Of a stretch of 64,000 nucleotides of DNA, positions 46,082-55,700 are shown in pieces. Under the pieces are notes generated by a model. It did no database searches. It was given only the letters and a program-made list of their open reading frames with translations, and was not told where the DNA came from. How positions within the stretch are numbered: position 1 is the first letter of the stretch; every line of letters starts with the position of its first letter. The stretch comes from UA16 sp905478895 (GTDB lineage Bacteria > Bacteroidota > Bacteroidia > Flavobacteriales_D > Sanyastnellaceae), in NCBI GenBank assembly GCA_943788495.1, contig CALSQO010000002.1, forward strand, positions 1 through 64,000, read 5' to 3'. The position numbers and the translations under genes are program-made.

Positions 46082-46934
46082 TTAGGCCTTCTTTTCGTCT
46101 GACTTGTCCTCTGCAGCTGGAGCTTCCTCTGCTGGAGCACGGAGCTTCAGCAGGAACTTCAGCCGCTACTTCCTCTTTCTCAGCTTTCGCCGCCTCTGCT
46201 GTCGCTTTCTTAGCCGCCGCTTGCGCGTCTGCTTGGTCTTTGTCCGCTTTGCGATCTTGCAAACCTTCCGCTACGGCTTGTACCAAAACGTCCAAAACCA
46301 AGGCGATGGATCGGCTCGCGTCGTCATTCGCTGGGATGGGGAAATCCACCGGACGTGGGTCCGAATTGGTATCAACCATGGCGAACACAGGGATGCCAAG
46401 TTTGCGTGCCTCAGCAAGCGCAATGTTTTCTTTCACTACGTCGACAATGAAAATTGCAGAAGGGATGCGGTTCAAATCAGAGATGGAACCGAGGTTCTTT
46501 TCCAATTTTGCACGCTGACGGCTGACCTGCAAGCGCTCACGCTTGGACATGGTGTTTAGCGTACCGTCCTGCTCCATTTTGTCGATCTGCGACATCTTGC
46601 GCACCGCCTTTCGGATCGTGGCAAAGTTTGTCAACATACCTCCTGACCAACGTTCTGTGACATAGGGCATACCTACTGCCTTCACACGCTCTGCTACGAT
46701 TTCTTTGGCTTGCTTCTTCGTTGCAACGAACAAGATTTTCTTTCCGCTCTTGGCGATTTGCTTCATTGCTGCCGCTGCCTCGTCAAGCTTCACGCCTGTT
46801 TTGTGCAAGTCAATGATGTGAATGCCTTTCTTCTCCGTGAAGATGTACGGCGCCATGTGCGGGTTCCACTTGCGCTTGAGGTGGCCGAAGTGAACTCCGG
46901 CTTGGAGCATTTGCTCGAAGGTTGTGTTTTCCAT
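46082..46934 (-). CDS. rpsB: 30S ribosomal protein S2, frameshifted in the C-terminal tail
   Basis: A small-subunit protein with the usual S2 core (MENTTFEQMLQAGVHFGHLK, IDLHKTGVKLDEAA, RWSGGMLTNFATIRKAV) and an Ala/Glu/Lys-rich C-terminal tail typical of Bacteroidota. In the tail, near 46140, one extra T in GCTCCGTGCTCC moves the frame. Without it the tail would read EAPAPAEEAPAAEDKSDEKK and stop at 46082, for a total of 283 residues. As written, the frame runs on to 45987 and overlaps tsf. The S2 core is intact either way. Two small hairpins precede the gene. Confidence 0.93.
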
Positions 46935-46969
46935 GTTTACTTTCCTGGTTTAAGCAATTCTCTGGTAGC

Positions 46970-47015
46970 CGCAGAATGCGCGAGTCCAAAGAATTTGGAT
47001 GCTAAACAAATTATA
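46970..47015 (-). promoter_or_regulatory. rpsB leader with tandem hairpins and internal promoter
   Basis: On the minus strand a promoter-like TATAATTTG (comp. 47007-47015) is followed by two stem-loops. The first is TCCAAA-TTC-TTTGGA (comp. 46985-46999) and the second CGCA-TTC-TGCG (comp. 46970-46980). Both have the same TTC loop, and the rpsB ATG is 35 bases further on. Autoregulation by S2 is a plausible but untested reading. Confidence 0.45.
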
Positions 47016-47033
47016 ATGTTCTGATAGATTCGA

Positions 47034-47420
47034 TTAACGCTTGGAGAACTGAGTCTTCTTACGTGCTTTCTTCTGACCAAATTTCTTGCGCTCAACCATT
47101 CGTGGATCACGCGTGGTAAGGCCTACTTGCTTCAACGCAGACTTCCAGTCTGGGTTGATTTCGATCAAGGCTTTTGAAATAGCCAATCGGACTGCTTCCG
47201 CTTGTCCGGTGATGCCACCGCCATCAACGTTCACTTGAACGTCGTATTGACCGATTGTCTCGGTCAACATGAACGGCTGATTAATTTTGTACTGCAACAC
47301 GGATGTGCTGAAGTAAGTAGCCACGTCCCGCTTGTTCACAGTGACGTTTCCTTTTCCGGGCTTTAAGTACAAACGCGCAACTGCGGTCTTTCTTCGGCCA
47401 GATGTGTTGATGACTTCCAT
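47034..47420 (-). CDS. rpsI: 30S ribosomal protein S9
   Basis: A 128-residue S9 with the N-terminal strand NTSGRRKTAVARLYLKPGKG and the conserved C-terminal tail ending KKTQFSKR, whose last Arg contacts P-site tRNA. It is 23 bp after rplM, the classic rplM-rpsI pair. Confidence 0.98.
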   Translation of the reverse strand: MEVINTSGRRKTAVARLYLKPGKGNVTVNKRDVATYFSTSVLQYKINQPFMLTETIGQYDVQVNVDGGGITGQAEAVRLAISKALIEINPDWKSALKQVGLTTRDPRMVERKKFGQKKARKKTQFSKR

Positions 47421-47443
47421 TCGATGTAATGATCAAGCTTGAA

Positions 47444-47893
47444 TCAAGCGTTCAATGTGAATTGCTCAGGCTGTTGAGCATCATGTTTGTGATCCGGGCC
47501 TACATATACATGCAAGTTCCGGAAAATTTCTCGTCCGAGTGTATTCTTTGGCAGCATGCCGCGAACCGCATCCTCAACCAAGGCAAAGGGCTTTCGCTTC
47601 AATTGCTCAATCGCCGTGCGCTTTCGCTGACCCCCTGGGTAACCCGTGTAACGGATGTACTCCTTTTGCTCCCACTTCTTTCCTGTCAAAACCACCTTCT
47701 CAGCATTGACCACAATCACGAAGTCGCCGCAATCTGCATGGGGTGTAAAATTCGGCTTGTGCTTTCCGCGCAAACGCTTAGCAACTTCGGATGCCAAACG
47801 GCCCAAAGTTTGGCCTTCAGCATCAACGACCAACCACTTCTTGTCGGCGTTCTCCTTATTGATGGAGCGTGTTTTGTAGCTCAAAGTATCCAC
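47444..47893 (-). CDS. rplM: 50S ribosomal protein L13
   Basis: A 149-residue L13 with WLVVDAEGQTLGRLASEVAK and YPGGQRKRTAIEQLKRKPF, typical of the family. It is the first gene of the rplM-rpsI-rpsB-tsf cluster, with a promoter and short hairpin about 30-55 bases upstream. Confidence 0.98.
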   Translation of the reverse strand: MDTLSYKTRSINKENADKKWLVVDAEGQTLGRLASEVAKRLRGKHKPNFTPHADCGDFVIVVNAEKVVLTGKKWEQKEYIRYTGYPGGQRKRTAIEQLKRKPFALVEDAVRGMLPKNTLGREIFRNLHVYVGPDHKHDAQQPEQFTLNA

Positions 47894-47921
47894 AGCTCAG
47901 TGTTTTGAATGTTCGAATTCT

Positions 47922-47946
47922 CCCCAAAATTGGGGGTGCGAAGATA
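47922..47946 (-). promoter_or_regulatory. rplM promoter and 5'-end hairpin
   Basis: TATCTTCG (comp. 47939-47946) resembles a -7 box. Directly after it the minus strand reads CCCCA-ATTT-TGGGG, a 5-bp perfect stem (comp. 47922-47935) at the expected 5' end of the mRNA. This may stabilise the transcript or act as an L13 leader element. Confidence 0.4.
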
Positions 47947-47991
47947 GCAAACGGATGTTTACAACCCAAGACATCTTGTGGACAAAACTGA

Positions 47992-49146
47992 TTAGTCGCG
48001 TGCGCCATCGGGGTTGGGACTGCCCGGTGAAGGCGTTGAAAACCACTGATTCCCACTAATATCAATGGATACAGACCGTTTTTTCTCTGCAAGAGGAAGC
48101 GTCCAAGAGCGCAGCTCTCCCGATGGAATTTTCAAATAAATGATTTCCGACTCTGCAGAAATTCCGAAAGAAAACGACCCTCTGCCCGATTCATACCCCA
48201 ACCAACATCCTCCCGAAGGCAAAATCATTGGCCCAAAGACCAGTCCAGGCTGGTCCAAATTGTCCGTCAGCTCCCAGCCTTCCAAATCGCAAGGTTCCTG
48301 CGCCGCATTGCGCACTTCGATGTAATCTGCCGGGTCGCCTTTGGCGTGCACTTCAGACAGGTAAATCTGTTCGCTGTTGCACCTTCCCGCCAATTGCCGT
48401 TGAGGCGACCAACGCTTTCCACTCGAAGAATAAACCCGCGCCGGAGGAATGATTTTCTTTCGGCCCTTTCTTTTGAAGTCGGGCAGCCGCCAGGTGACAT
48501 TCAGTCTCATCACGTGTTCGGCCCATGGATCCACCGATTGCCACTCATCGGACCAAACGTAGGCCGTTCCCACCGTCCATTGCTTATTGATCTTCCGCTT
48601 CAATTGCATTTGAAAACGGCTGCTCGATGCTGCTGACCCCCCCGCCATATCCTTTAAGAAAACTTCATAGCTCGGCACCAATGACCACGAATTGCTTGGG
48701 CTCCATGCATACCCCAAACGGAAACGCTGAACCAAATCTTCCGAAGCCGCATTGCCCTCCAGTCCCGTCATGGGATTCCATGCCTTCGTGGTCATCAAGC
48801 GCCATTTCCATTGGCCCGGGCCGCTTTTGGCCTTTCCATCGAAACGAACGGCAAAGCGTCGACCCGGCTCATAAAAACCTGCGTCTCGCTGGCGCTCAAT
48901 CCAGCGCCATTGCACCTCTGCGCTCCAAATTTTATTCAACTTGTAAGCGACACCGGCGTTAACAAACCCCCGGTCGTGCCACGTTCCTGCCATGGACCAT
49001 CGGTTCTCCCACTTCAACGACCAGCTCCAATCCTTTTTGATTTTTTGCTCCAGGGATAGGCCCGCCCAACCCCCGGTATCGGTGTATTGCGCTTGCGACG
49101 TGCTGATCACTGCACATAAAAGGAGAAAAACAATGCCCCTGTTCAT
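47992..49146 (-). CDS. DUF2490-like barrel fused to lamin-tail domain
   Basis: This 384-residue exported protein combines two unrelated parts. After a signal peptide (MNRGIVFLLLCAVISTSQAQ), residues 25-225 look like a DUF2490 outer-membrane beta-barrel, with alternating aromatic strands such as WSWSLKWENRWSMAG and IWSAEVQWRWIERQRDAGFY. Residues 258-380 match a lamin-tail (LTD) Ig-fold: IYLSEVHAKGDPADYIEVRN, CDLEGWELTDN, LPSGGCWLGYES and the closing STPSPGSPN. The barrel would anchor the LTD domain at the outer membrane. The arrangement is unusual to me. It lies 99 bp upstream of rplM and 3 bp downstream of a lipoprotein gene. Confidence 0.8.
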   Translation of the reverse strand: MNRGIVFLLLCAVISTSQAQYTDTGGWAGLSLEQKIKKDWSWSLKWENRWSMAGTWHDRGFVNAGVAYKLNKIWSAEVQWRWIERQRDAGFYEPGRRFAVRFDGKAKSGPGQWKWRLMTTKAWNPMTGLEGNAASEDLVQRFRLGYAWSPSNSWSLVPSYEVFLKDMAGGSAASSSRFQMQLKRKINKQWTVGTAYVWSDEWQSVDPWAEHVMRLNVTWRLPDFKRKGRKKIIPPARVYSSSGKRWSPQRQLAGRCNSEQIYLSEVHAKGDPADYIEVRNAAQEPCDLEGWELTDNLDQPGLVFGPMILPSGGCWLGYESGRGSFSFGISAESEIIYLKIPSGELRSWTLPLAEKKRSVSIDISGNQWFSTPSPGSPNPDGARD

Positions 49147-49149
49147 CGA

Positions 49150-49560
49150 TTAGATTTCCTCATAGATCCGAATCACGCCCAAATCAACTGCATCGTCCCC
49201 TTTCTCAATGGTCAACCGATGGAGAATCGGGACATCGGGACCGCCAGCATCGAGGGTGTCTTCGCTGTACACATAAACCGTGTACTCCCCGGGGCGCATT
49301 CCGTAAAAAGCAAAGTCTCCGTCGTAATTGGTTCGCACCCGGTCGTCCGGCCCAATGCGGTCACCGTAAATGATGAATACGTCCTGGTCTGCGGCGGGAT
49401 GCGGCGCCTGTGCAGAGGCCGGGTTGACGATGACCAAGCGTTTTTCGACCTCAATACTTCCCTGAATGGTGGTTGTACCACCTTCACCGGCCGTGCGGCT
49501 GCATCCTGTTAATGCGATCAAAGCCAAGGCAAAAACTGCCGGATTCAACCTCCAACTCAT
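49150..49560 (-). CDS. lipoprotein of unknown function with carboxypeptidase-regulatory-like fold
   Basis: From ATG 49560 a 136-residue lipoprotein: MSWRLNPAVFALALIALTGC gives a good signal with Cys20. In-frame ATGs at 49575, 49590 and 49599 are possible starts; the last lies 7 bases after TACTTTG. The mature part (GSIEVEKRLVIVNPAS, DDRVRTNYDGDFAFYGMRPG, YTVYVYSEDTLDAGG) looks like a transthyretin-like Ig fold of the kind found in carboxypeptidase-regulatory domains. Function unknown. It precedes the barrel-LTD gene by 3 bp and is probably cotranscribed with it. Confidence 0.75.
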   Translation of the reverse strand: MSWRLNPAVFALALIALTGCSRTAGEGGTTTIQGSIEVEKRLVIVNPASAQAPHPAADQDVFIIYGDRIGPDDRVRTNYDGDFAFYGMRPGEYTVYVYSEDTLDAGGPDVPILHRLTIEKGDDAVDLGVIRIYEEI

Positions 49561-49640
49561 CGAATAATTCGTCATTTGAAAAAATTGCATGCGCTTCATG
49601 AGGGTGCAAAGTAGTGCCTGAAGTAATTTCGAGCACAATC

Positions 49641-50258
49641 ATGATGGTCCCACACGAAGAACATTCCCCTTTGCAACACACCGGCCTCGGCGAAGGCCGC
49701 ATTGAAATCATTTGCGGTCCCATGTTTTCGGGAAAAACCGAAGAACTGCTTCGTAGGGTGCGTCGCGCACAAATTGCCCATCAGCCTACGGTGATTTTCA
49801 AACCTACTACCGATACGCGCTACAACAAGGGTGAAGTCACTTCCCATGATTCCAATGCGCTTCCTTCTATCACCGTTGCCAACAGCGAAGAAATTCTAAA
49901 TTACCTCAAAAGTCAAGCAAGGCCCATCACCGTTATCGCGATTGATGAGGTTCAATTCTTCGACGATGCTTTGCCTGAAATCTGCATGAAATTGGCGGAT
50001 CAAGGCATCCGTGTCATTGCGGCAGGTCTCGATTTGGATTTCACCGCTAAGCCCTTTGGATGCATGCCTGAACTGCTTTGCTTGGCAGAGGAAGTGACCA
50101 AGCTCCACGCGGTTTGCATGGAAACAGGCCGGCCCGCTCATTTTTCACATCGAATTTCCGGTGGCGCCAACACCGTAGAAATTGGAGAGAAAGACCGCTA
50201 CATCCCGCTGACCCGACAGGCCTTTGTAGCCGCACGCAACGAGGCCAAGGACCAATGA
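49641..50258 (+). CDS. tdk: thymidine kinase
   Basis: Phosphorylates thymidine in the salvage pathway; type II (TK1-like). The 205 residues from ATG 49641 include the P-loop GPMFSGKTEELLRRVRRA, the DEVQFFDD motif and the substrate lasso region with MPELLCLAEEVTKLHAVC. Only one cysteine pair of the usual zinc ribbon is visible (CLAEEVTKLHAVC), and the second CxxC is absent. The stop overlaps the murF-alr start (ATGA). Confidence 0.94.
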   Translation: MMVPHEEHSPLQHTGLGEGRIEIICGPMFSGKTEELLRRVRRAQIAHQPTVIFKPTTDTRYNKGEVTSHDSNALPSITVANSEEILNYLKSQARPITVIAIDEVQFFDDALPEICMKLADQGIRVIAAGLDLDFTAKPFGCMPELLCLAEEVTKLHAVCMETGRPAHFSHRISGGANTVEIGEKDRYIPLTRQAFVAARNEAKDQ

Positions 50259-52744
50259 CCGTCAGGGACTGGAAAAACTGGTTGAGCGACCGGCCCCAGC
50301 GGGATCACTTCCACTTGATTCAAACCCGCATGAACGCGGACCACGAGTCCCGTTTGCGTGCGATCCAAGACTCCCGGCAACTCCCCTTATCCGCAGCACA
50401 CGACACCCTTTTCATCGCCATTCGAGGTGTCTGGCACGATGGACATGATTACCTAGCAGCCGCCCACAGCATGGGCGTGCGGTATTTTTTGGTCCAATCC
50501 GAAACTCCCCTCCCTTCGCTGCCCGATTCCGATGTGCTTGTCGCAGCAAATCCATTGCACGCCTGGCAGGATTTTGCCCGGCACTGGCGAACCGTTTGCG
50601 ACGTTCCAACCGTTGGAATCACAGGCAGCAACGGCAAAACAACGGTCAAAGAATGGTTGATGCAATTATTCGCAAAGGATCACCATGCCTGTGGAAATCC
50701 GCGAAGCTTCAACAGTCAAGTTGGCGTGCCGCTGGCACTGGGCGATCTATTGCCGGACCACGACATCGCATTCATTGAAGCGGGGATTTCAGAGCCCAAA
50801 GAAATGCAACGCCATTGGCACGCCATTCGTCCCACCCATGGCATCCTGACCCACATTGGCAACGCTCATTTGCAAAACTTCGAAGGCGTTGCGGCGCTCA
50901 CCCAAGAAAAAATAAGCCTATTCGAAGGTTGCCAATGGGTCGCGATGCCCGATCAACTCGACTTGGCCAAGCAATTGCTGACAGACCAAAATATTCCAGT
51001 CAAAACGTGGGGAGAGGCCCCGGACAACACCTTGAGGGTCAAGAGCCACGTGCAAGATCACGGGCGAAGCGTATCCATTGCTTGGAATGGGATTGAATCA
51101 ATCTGGCGACTGCCTTTCTCAGGGGAAGTTGGCTACCGAAATGCGATGACCGCGGCGCTGTTCGCCTTGGAATGGGGTTTGAGTGAGGATCACGTTCGTG
51201 AAAGCCTTTTGCATTTCCAAGACCTCGACCACCGCATGCAGCGGCTGCAAAAGGCCGATGGGTCGTGGTTGATTTCAGACGCCTACACCAACGATTGGGA
51301 TGCCCTTCAACTGGCCATTCAAGACTTGAGTCGGCTGCCCGGTCCATTCAAACCGGCCGCGATTATTGGTGAAATCCCCGGCATGGACGCGGAGGGAACC
51401 GAACAATTGGTTTCGTTCGTCCGCAGCCATGGCATGGATCCGGTCTGGCTCATTGGTCCTGCTTTCGACGGCCTCGGCGCTGCCCCTGAAAAAACTCTCC
51501 GCACCGTGGAGGAAGCATTGGAGCTTTTGGCAACGAATCCGCTCAGCTTTCAGGGAAAAAACACACTCATCAAAGGCGCCAGGGCAGCGCAATTCGAACG
51601 TTTGATTCCAACGCTTATGCACCGAAGTCATGCCGTTCGTTTGGAACTGAATCTCTCTGCTCTAGGCCATAACCTGCGGCGCATCCGCACATATGTCCGG
51701 GAATTTGCACATCCATCCACGGACCTGATTGCGGTGATCAAAGCTTCCGGATACGGAACCAATGGTCCGGCCATCGCGCGCCTGCTGAAATTCCACGGTG
51801 TAACCCTGCTGGCTGTGGCCTGCACAGAAGAAGGGGTCGAACTTCGTCAACACGGCATTGTCTCTCGCGTCATGGTTCTCAATCCTGAACCGTCCACTTT
51901 TGCCTCTCTCCTTCAGTACCGATTGGAGCCGTGCATCCACAGCCTCCAACACTTTGACGATTTCAACGATGCGTGGCGGCAAAGCGGCGCGACAAAGCCC
52001 TGGCCCATTCACCTCAAAATTGATACGGGCATGCATCGGCTGGGGTTTGGTGACACCGACACGTCAACCCTAACGGAGATCATAAACCGACCTTCTACGG
52101 AAGTGAAAACGGCATTCAGCCACTTGGCCAGCGCAGAACGCCCCGAACAAGACGGCGCCACGGAAAAGCAAATCCTTCGGTTTGAAAGGGTCGTTCACGC
52201 CCTTCGGCAAGTCCAGCCCAACATCAAGTCCCACCTGCTCAATTCTGCAGGACTTGTTCGATTTCCGCAGCATAGCGGAGATTATGTGCGGATTGGAATT
52301 GCATTGTTTGGCGTAGAACCGTCGCGCTCGAAATCCCTGGAATTGGAGCCTGTCGTTCGGCTCCACACGGTGATTTCATCACTGCATGATATTCCGGCTG
52401 GAGAAGGCGTTGGTTACGGTTTGGAAGACGCAGCGAATCACAGCCGACGCATCGCGACATTGCCCTTGGGGTATGCGGATGGTTTTCCCCGGAACCTCTC
52501 CAACGGACAAGGAAAAGTCGTGCTTCATGGGAAGCAGGCGCCGGTCGTTGGAAAAGTCTGCATGGACATGGTGATGGTCGACGTGACGGCCATTCCCAAT
52601 GCACGAGCGGGCGATGAGGTTGAGGTATTTGGGATCCAGCAACGCATCGAAGACTTTGCCGCAGATGCCGGAACCATTCCTTACGAAATCCTCACCCGCA
52701 TTCCCAGTCGCGTGCAACGCGAGCAACGCGGAGATGGAGGTTAA
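50255..52744 (+). CDS. bifunctional UDP-MurNAc-tripeptide:D-Ala-D-Ala ligase/alanine racemase
   Basis: An 829-residue fusion found in Bacteroidota. The first 450 residues are MurF, which adds D-Ala-D-Ala to the UDP-MurNAc-tripeptide: Mur N-domain, ATP-binding GITGSNGKTTVKEWL (from residue 121) and C-terminal ligase domain. From about residue 457 an alanine racemase follows, with PLP lysine 496 in AVIKASGYGTNG, HRLGFG and the C-terminal domain containing VVGKVCMDMVMVDVT. The fusion makes both D-Ala and its acceptor. An upstream extension of the frame lies inside tdk and is rejected. The 3' end overlaps the convergent RND gene by 4 bp. Confidence 0.95.
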   Translation: MTVRDWKNWLSDRPQRDHFHLIQTRMNADHESRLRAIQDSRQLPLSAAHDTLFIAIRGVWHDGHDYLAAAHSMGVRYFLVQSETPLPSLPDSDVLVAANPLHAWQDFARHWRTVCDVPTVGITGSNGKTTVKEWLMQLFAKDHHACGNPRSFNSQVGVPLALGDLLPDHDIAFIEAGISEPKEMQRHWHAIRPTHGILTHIGNAHLQNFEGVAALTQEKISLFEGCQWVAMPDQLDLAKQLLTDQNIPVKTWGEAPDNTLRVKSHVQDHGRSVSIAWNGIESIWRLPFSGEVGYRNAMTAALFALEWGLSEDHVRESLLHFQDLDHRMQRLQKADGSWLISDAYTNDWDALQLAIQDLSRLPGPFKPAAIIGEIPGMDAEGTEQLVSFVRSHGMDPVWLIGPAFDGLGAAPEKTLRTVEEALELLATNPLSFQGKNTLIKGARAAQFERLIPTLMHRSHAVRLELNLSALGHNLRRIRTYVREFAHPSTDLIAVIKASGYGTNGPAIARLLKFHGVTLLAVACTEEGVELRQHGIVSRVMVLNPEPSTFASLLQYRLEPCIHSLQHFDDFNDAWRQSGATKPWPIHLKIDTGMHRLGFGDTDTSTLTEIINRPSTEVKTAFSHLASAERPEQDGATEKQILRFERVVHALRQVQPNIKSHLLNSAGLVRFPQHSGDYVRIGIALFGVEPSRSKSLELEPVVRLHTVISSLHDIPAGEGVGYGLEDAANHSRRIATLPLGYADGFPRNLSNGQGKVVLHGKQAPVVGKVCMDMVMVDVTAIPNARAGDEVEVFGIQQRIEDFAADAGTIPYEILTRIPSRVQREQRGDGG

Positions 52745-55700
52745 ACCGTCTCCTTCAATCGGTACTTGTAGAGCATTCGATTGATCCACCAGTACATCAC
52801 GGGAACGATGATCAATGTGAGGAAGGTCGCGAAGGTTAGTCCGTAAATGATGGCCCAACTCATGGGTTTCCAAAACACATTGTTGTCGCCGCCGATGTAA
52901 ATCCGTGGGTCGTACTCGGTCACCAACGTGACAAAATCAATGTTCAGTCCAATCGCCAATGGCAACAAGCCCAGAATCGTGGTAATCGCGGTCAATAAAA
53001 CCGGTCGCAACCTCGTTCGTCCCCCCTGCACAATGGATTCGACCACTTCGGAAAAAGGCAGGTGATCTTCCTCCCCCAACTCCTTTCGTTTGCGTTCGCG
53101 GATCAAATCCGTGTAATCAATCAAAACAATCGCATTGTTGACCACCACGCCCGCAAGGGAAATGATGCCAATCATGGTCATGATGATCACAAAGTCCATT
53201 TGGAATATGACCAAGCCCAGCAAAACACCAATGAGGCTGAAGAATACGCTGAACCCAATGATGAATGGCGTAGTGATGGAATTGAACTGCGCCACAATGA
53301 TCAGAATGATCAAGAATAGCGCCAGCAAAAGGGCTTGAGACAAGAACGCTAACTCTTTGGCTTGTTCTTCTTGCTGGCCGGTGAAGGCAAATTGCACCCC
53401 GCGAGGGGCGTTGAAATCCTCCAATGACGCTTGCATTTGCAACACAATCTCATTGGCATTCGCCCCTTCCAAAACATTGGAGCTCAGGGTGATCAATCGA
53501 TCCAAATCCTTTCGCTTCACACTGCTGAACGTTGTGCTTCTTTCCGCAGTAGCCACGGCCGAGATTGGCACCTCTTTGATTTGACCGTCGGAGGCACTTC
53601 GGAAAATCACCTTTTGATTCATCAAGGCATCCACATTGTTGCGCGATGATTCCTCAAACCGCACATTGATGGGGTAATCATCCTCACCATCCTTAAAGGT
53701 GCTCACTTCGCGCCCAAACAAGGCTGTTCGGATGGTGTAGCCAATGTTTTGCGTGGATAGTCCATAGCGACGAGCCTTCTCCCGGTCGATGGTGATTGGC
53801 AACTCCGGCTTCCGCTTGTCGACGTCAATCTTCAGCTCCTCCACTCCCTCAAAATCCAAATCCCGCAAAAACTGACGCATTGAATTGGCCGTGGCCAAGA
53901 CATCATCGTAATCGTCCCCACGAATTTCAATGTTGATCGGGGGGCCTTGAGGAGGTCCGTCAGAATTTTTGGTAACGATGATCTCCGCGTCTGGATAGCC
54001 CGATAAACGCTCCCGCACTGAGCGCAACACATCCCGCGTTGACTGCCCTCTCCGCTCTTGGAATTTTACGAAGTTGACCGCAATTCTCGCTTTGTGTGGC
54101 GTGTTGCCCAGCGACGGTCCTTCTTGCGGATCGCTCGTTCCATTGCCCACCTGGCCAATGATCGAATTGGCAATGTAGGCCTCCATCTCACCCGTTTCCG
54201 GATTGGGCCGTTGAAAGCGCTCTTCATTCATCACCTCCAAAACCATTCCTTCAATCTCGCGGGTGACGCGATTGGTTTCCTCAATGTCAGTGCCAATGGG
54301 TTTGGTGATGAAAATGTTCAGGTATTGTGGCTCGTTGCTTGGGAAGAATTCCACCTTGGGCGGGAAGGCACCTAACAGAACAAAGGCCAAAACCATCAAG
54401 CCCGCCGTTCCAAAGAAGAACGTCCAAGGGCGTCGACCGGCCAAAGCGTAACGTAAGAAGCGATCGTACCCCTGCTCCAAACGCGGCAAGAACCGGTTTT
54501 GAAACATGCGTGTTCCGGGATTCAGCACATAAGCGTTTGCGATGGTCAGCAGGCCTGCAATGAGCAAAATATTTCCGAATGCTGTAGCGCCAACCGCCAA
54601 AAATATCCCCCCAAAAACCACCAGTGAAAGCGTCACCCGATGGGCGCGTTTTTTGCTTACCCCATCCTCCCCCACCCGCATGAAAGCAGCCGTCAGAACA
54701 GGATTGATAACCAAGGCAACAAACAAGGACGAACTCAGGACAATCATCAATGTGATCGGCAAGTATTTCATGAATTCCCCAATGAGTCCGGGCCAGATAG
54801 CCAAGGGCAAAAATGCCGCCAGGGTGGTTGCGGTTGAGGCAATGATCGGCCAAGCCACCTCGCCCACTCCTTGCTTCGCCGCTTGGATTGGTGATTTCCC
54901 TTCGTCCATCAGTCGGTAGATGTTTTCCACCACCACAATGCCGTTGTCCACCAGCATTCCCAGCGCCAAAACAAGGGAGAAAAGAACCATTACATTGAAC
55001 GTGATCCCCAATGCACTTAATATCATAAAGCTCATGAACATGGAGAGTGGGATCGCCACCCCCACGAATAACGCATTGCGCAATCCGAGGAAAAACAGCA
55101 ACACCCCGACCACCAACAACACCCCAAAAATGATTGAGTTCTGCAATTCATCTACTTGCGTCCGTGTCTGATCTGACTGGTCGTTGGTGATGGAAACATT
55201 CAAGTTTTCCGGCAGGTAATCGGCTTTCGCATCCGCGATGATGCTGTTGATGCCATTCGATGCCGCAATCAGGTTTTCGCCGGCACGCTTGATGATATCC
55301 AGTGAAACAACCGGCTGCAAATACTCACGCGCATAACTGGTTTTCTCCTGCTCAACAAAATGCACCCGGGCAACATCCCGCAAGTAGACCGGGGAGTTGT
55401 TCTCGCTTTTGATGATGACATTTTCAATGTCTTTCGTCGATTCAAAATCCCCAACCACCTGCACGGAACGGCGGAAGTTGTCGACCAACAAATCCCCTCC
55501 TGAAATGGTAATGTTTTCTTGTGCAATGGCGCCTGAAATGTCATTGAAGCTCACCTGCATCGCTTCCGCGCGCAGGTAGTCCACGACCACTTCCACTTCC
55601 TTGTCCATGACCCCTCGAATGTCCACTTTGGAAATCTCAGGGAGCTCTTCAATTTCCTCTTCCAACGCCTCGGCATAACGTTTGAGTTCATCGAGGCTGA

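Noticed and set aside
50078..50254. N-terminal extension of murF-alr
   Set aside because: It overlaps the conserved end of tdk. The ATGA overlap at 50255 gives a normal MurF start.
52741..52744. Sequence error at the murF-alr/RND junction
   Set aside because: The 4-bp overlap of two convergent stop codons is common in compact genomes, and both C-termini look normal.
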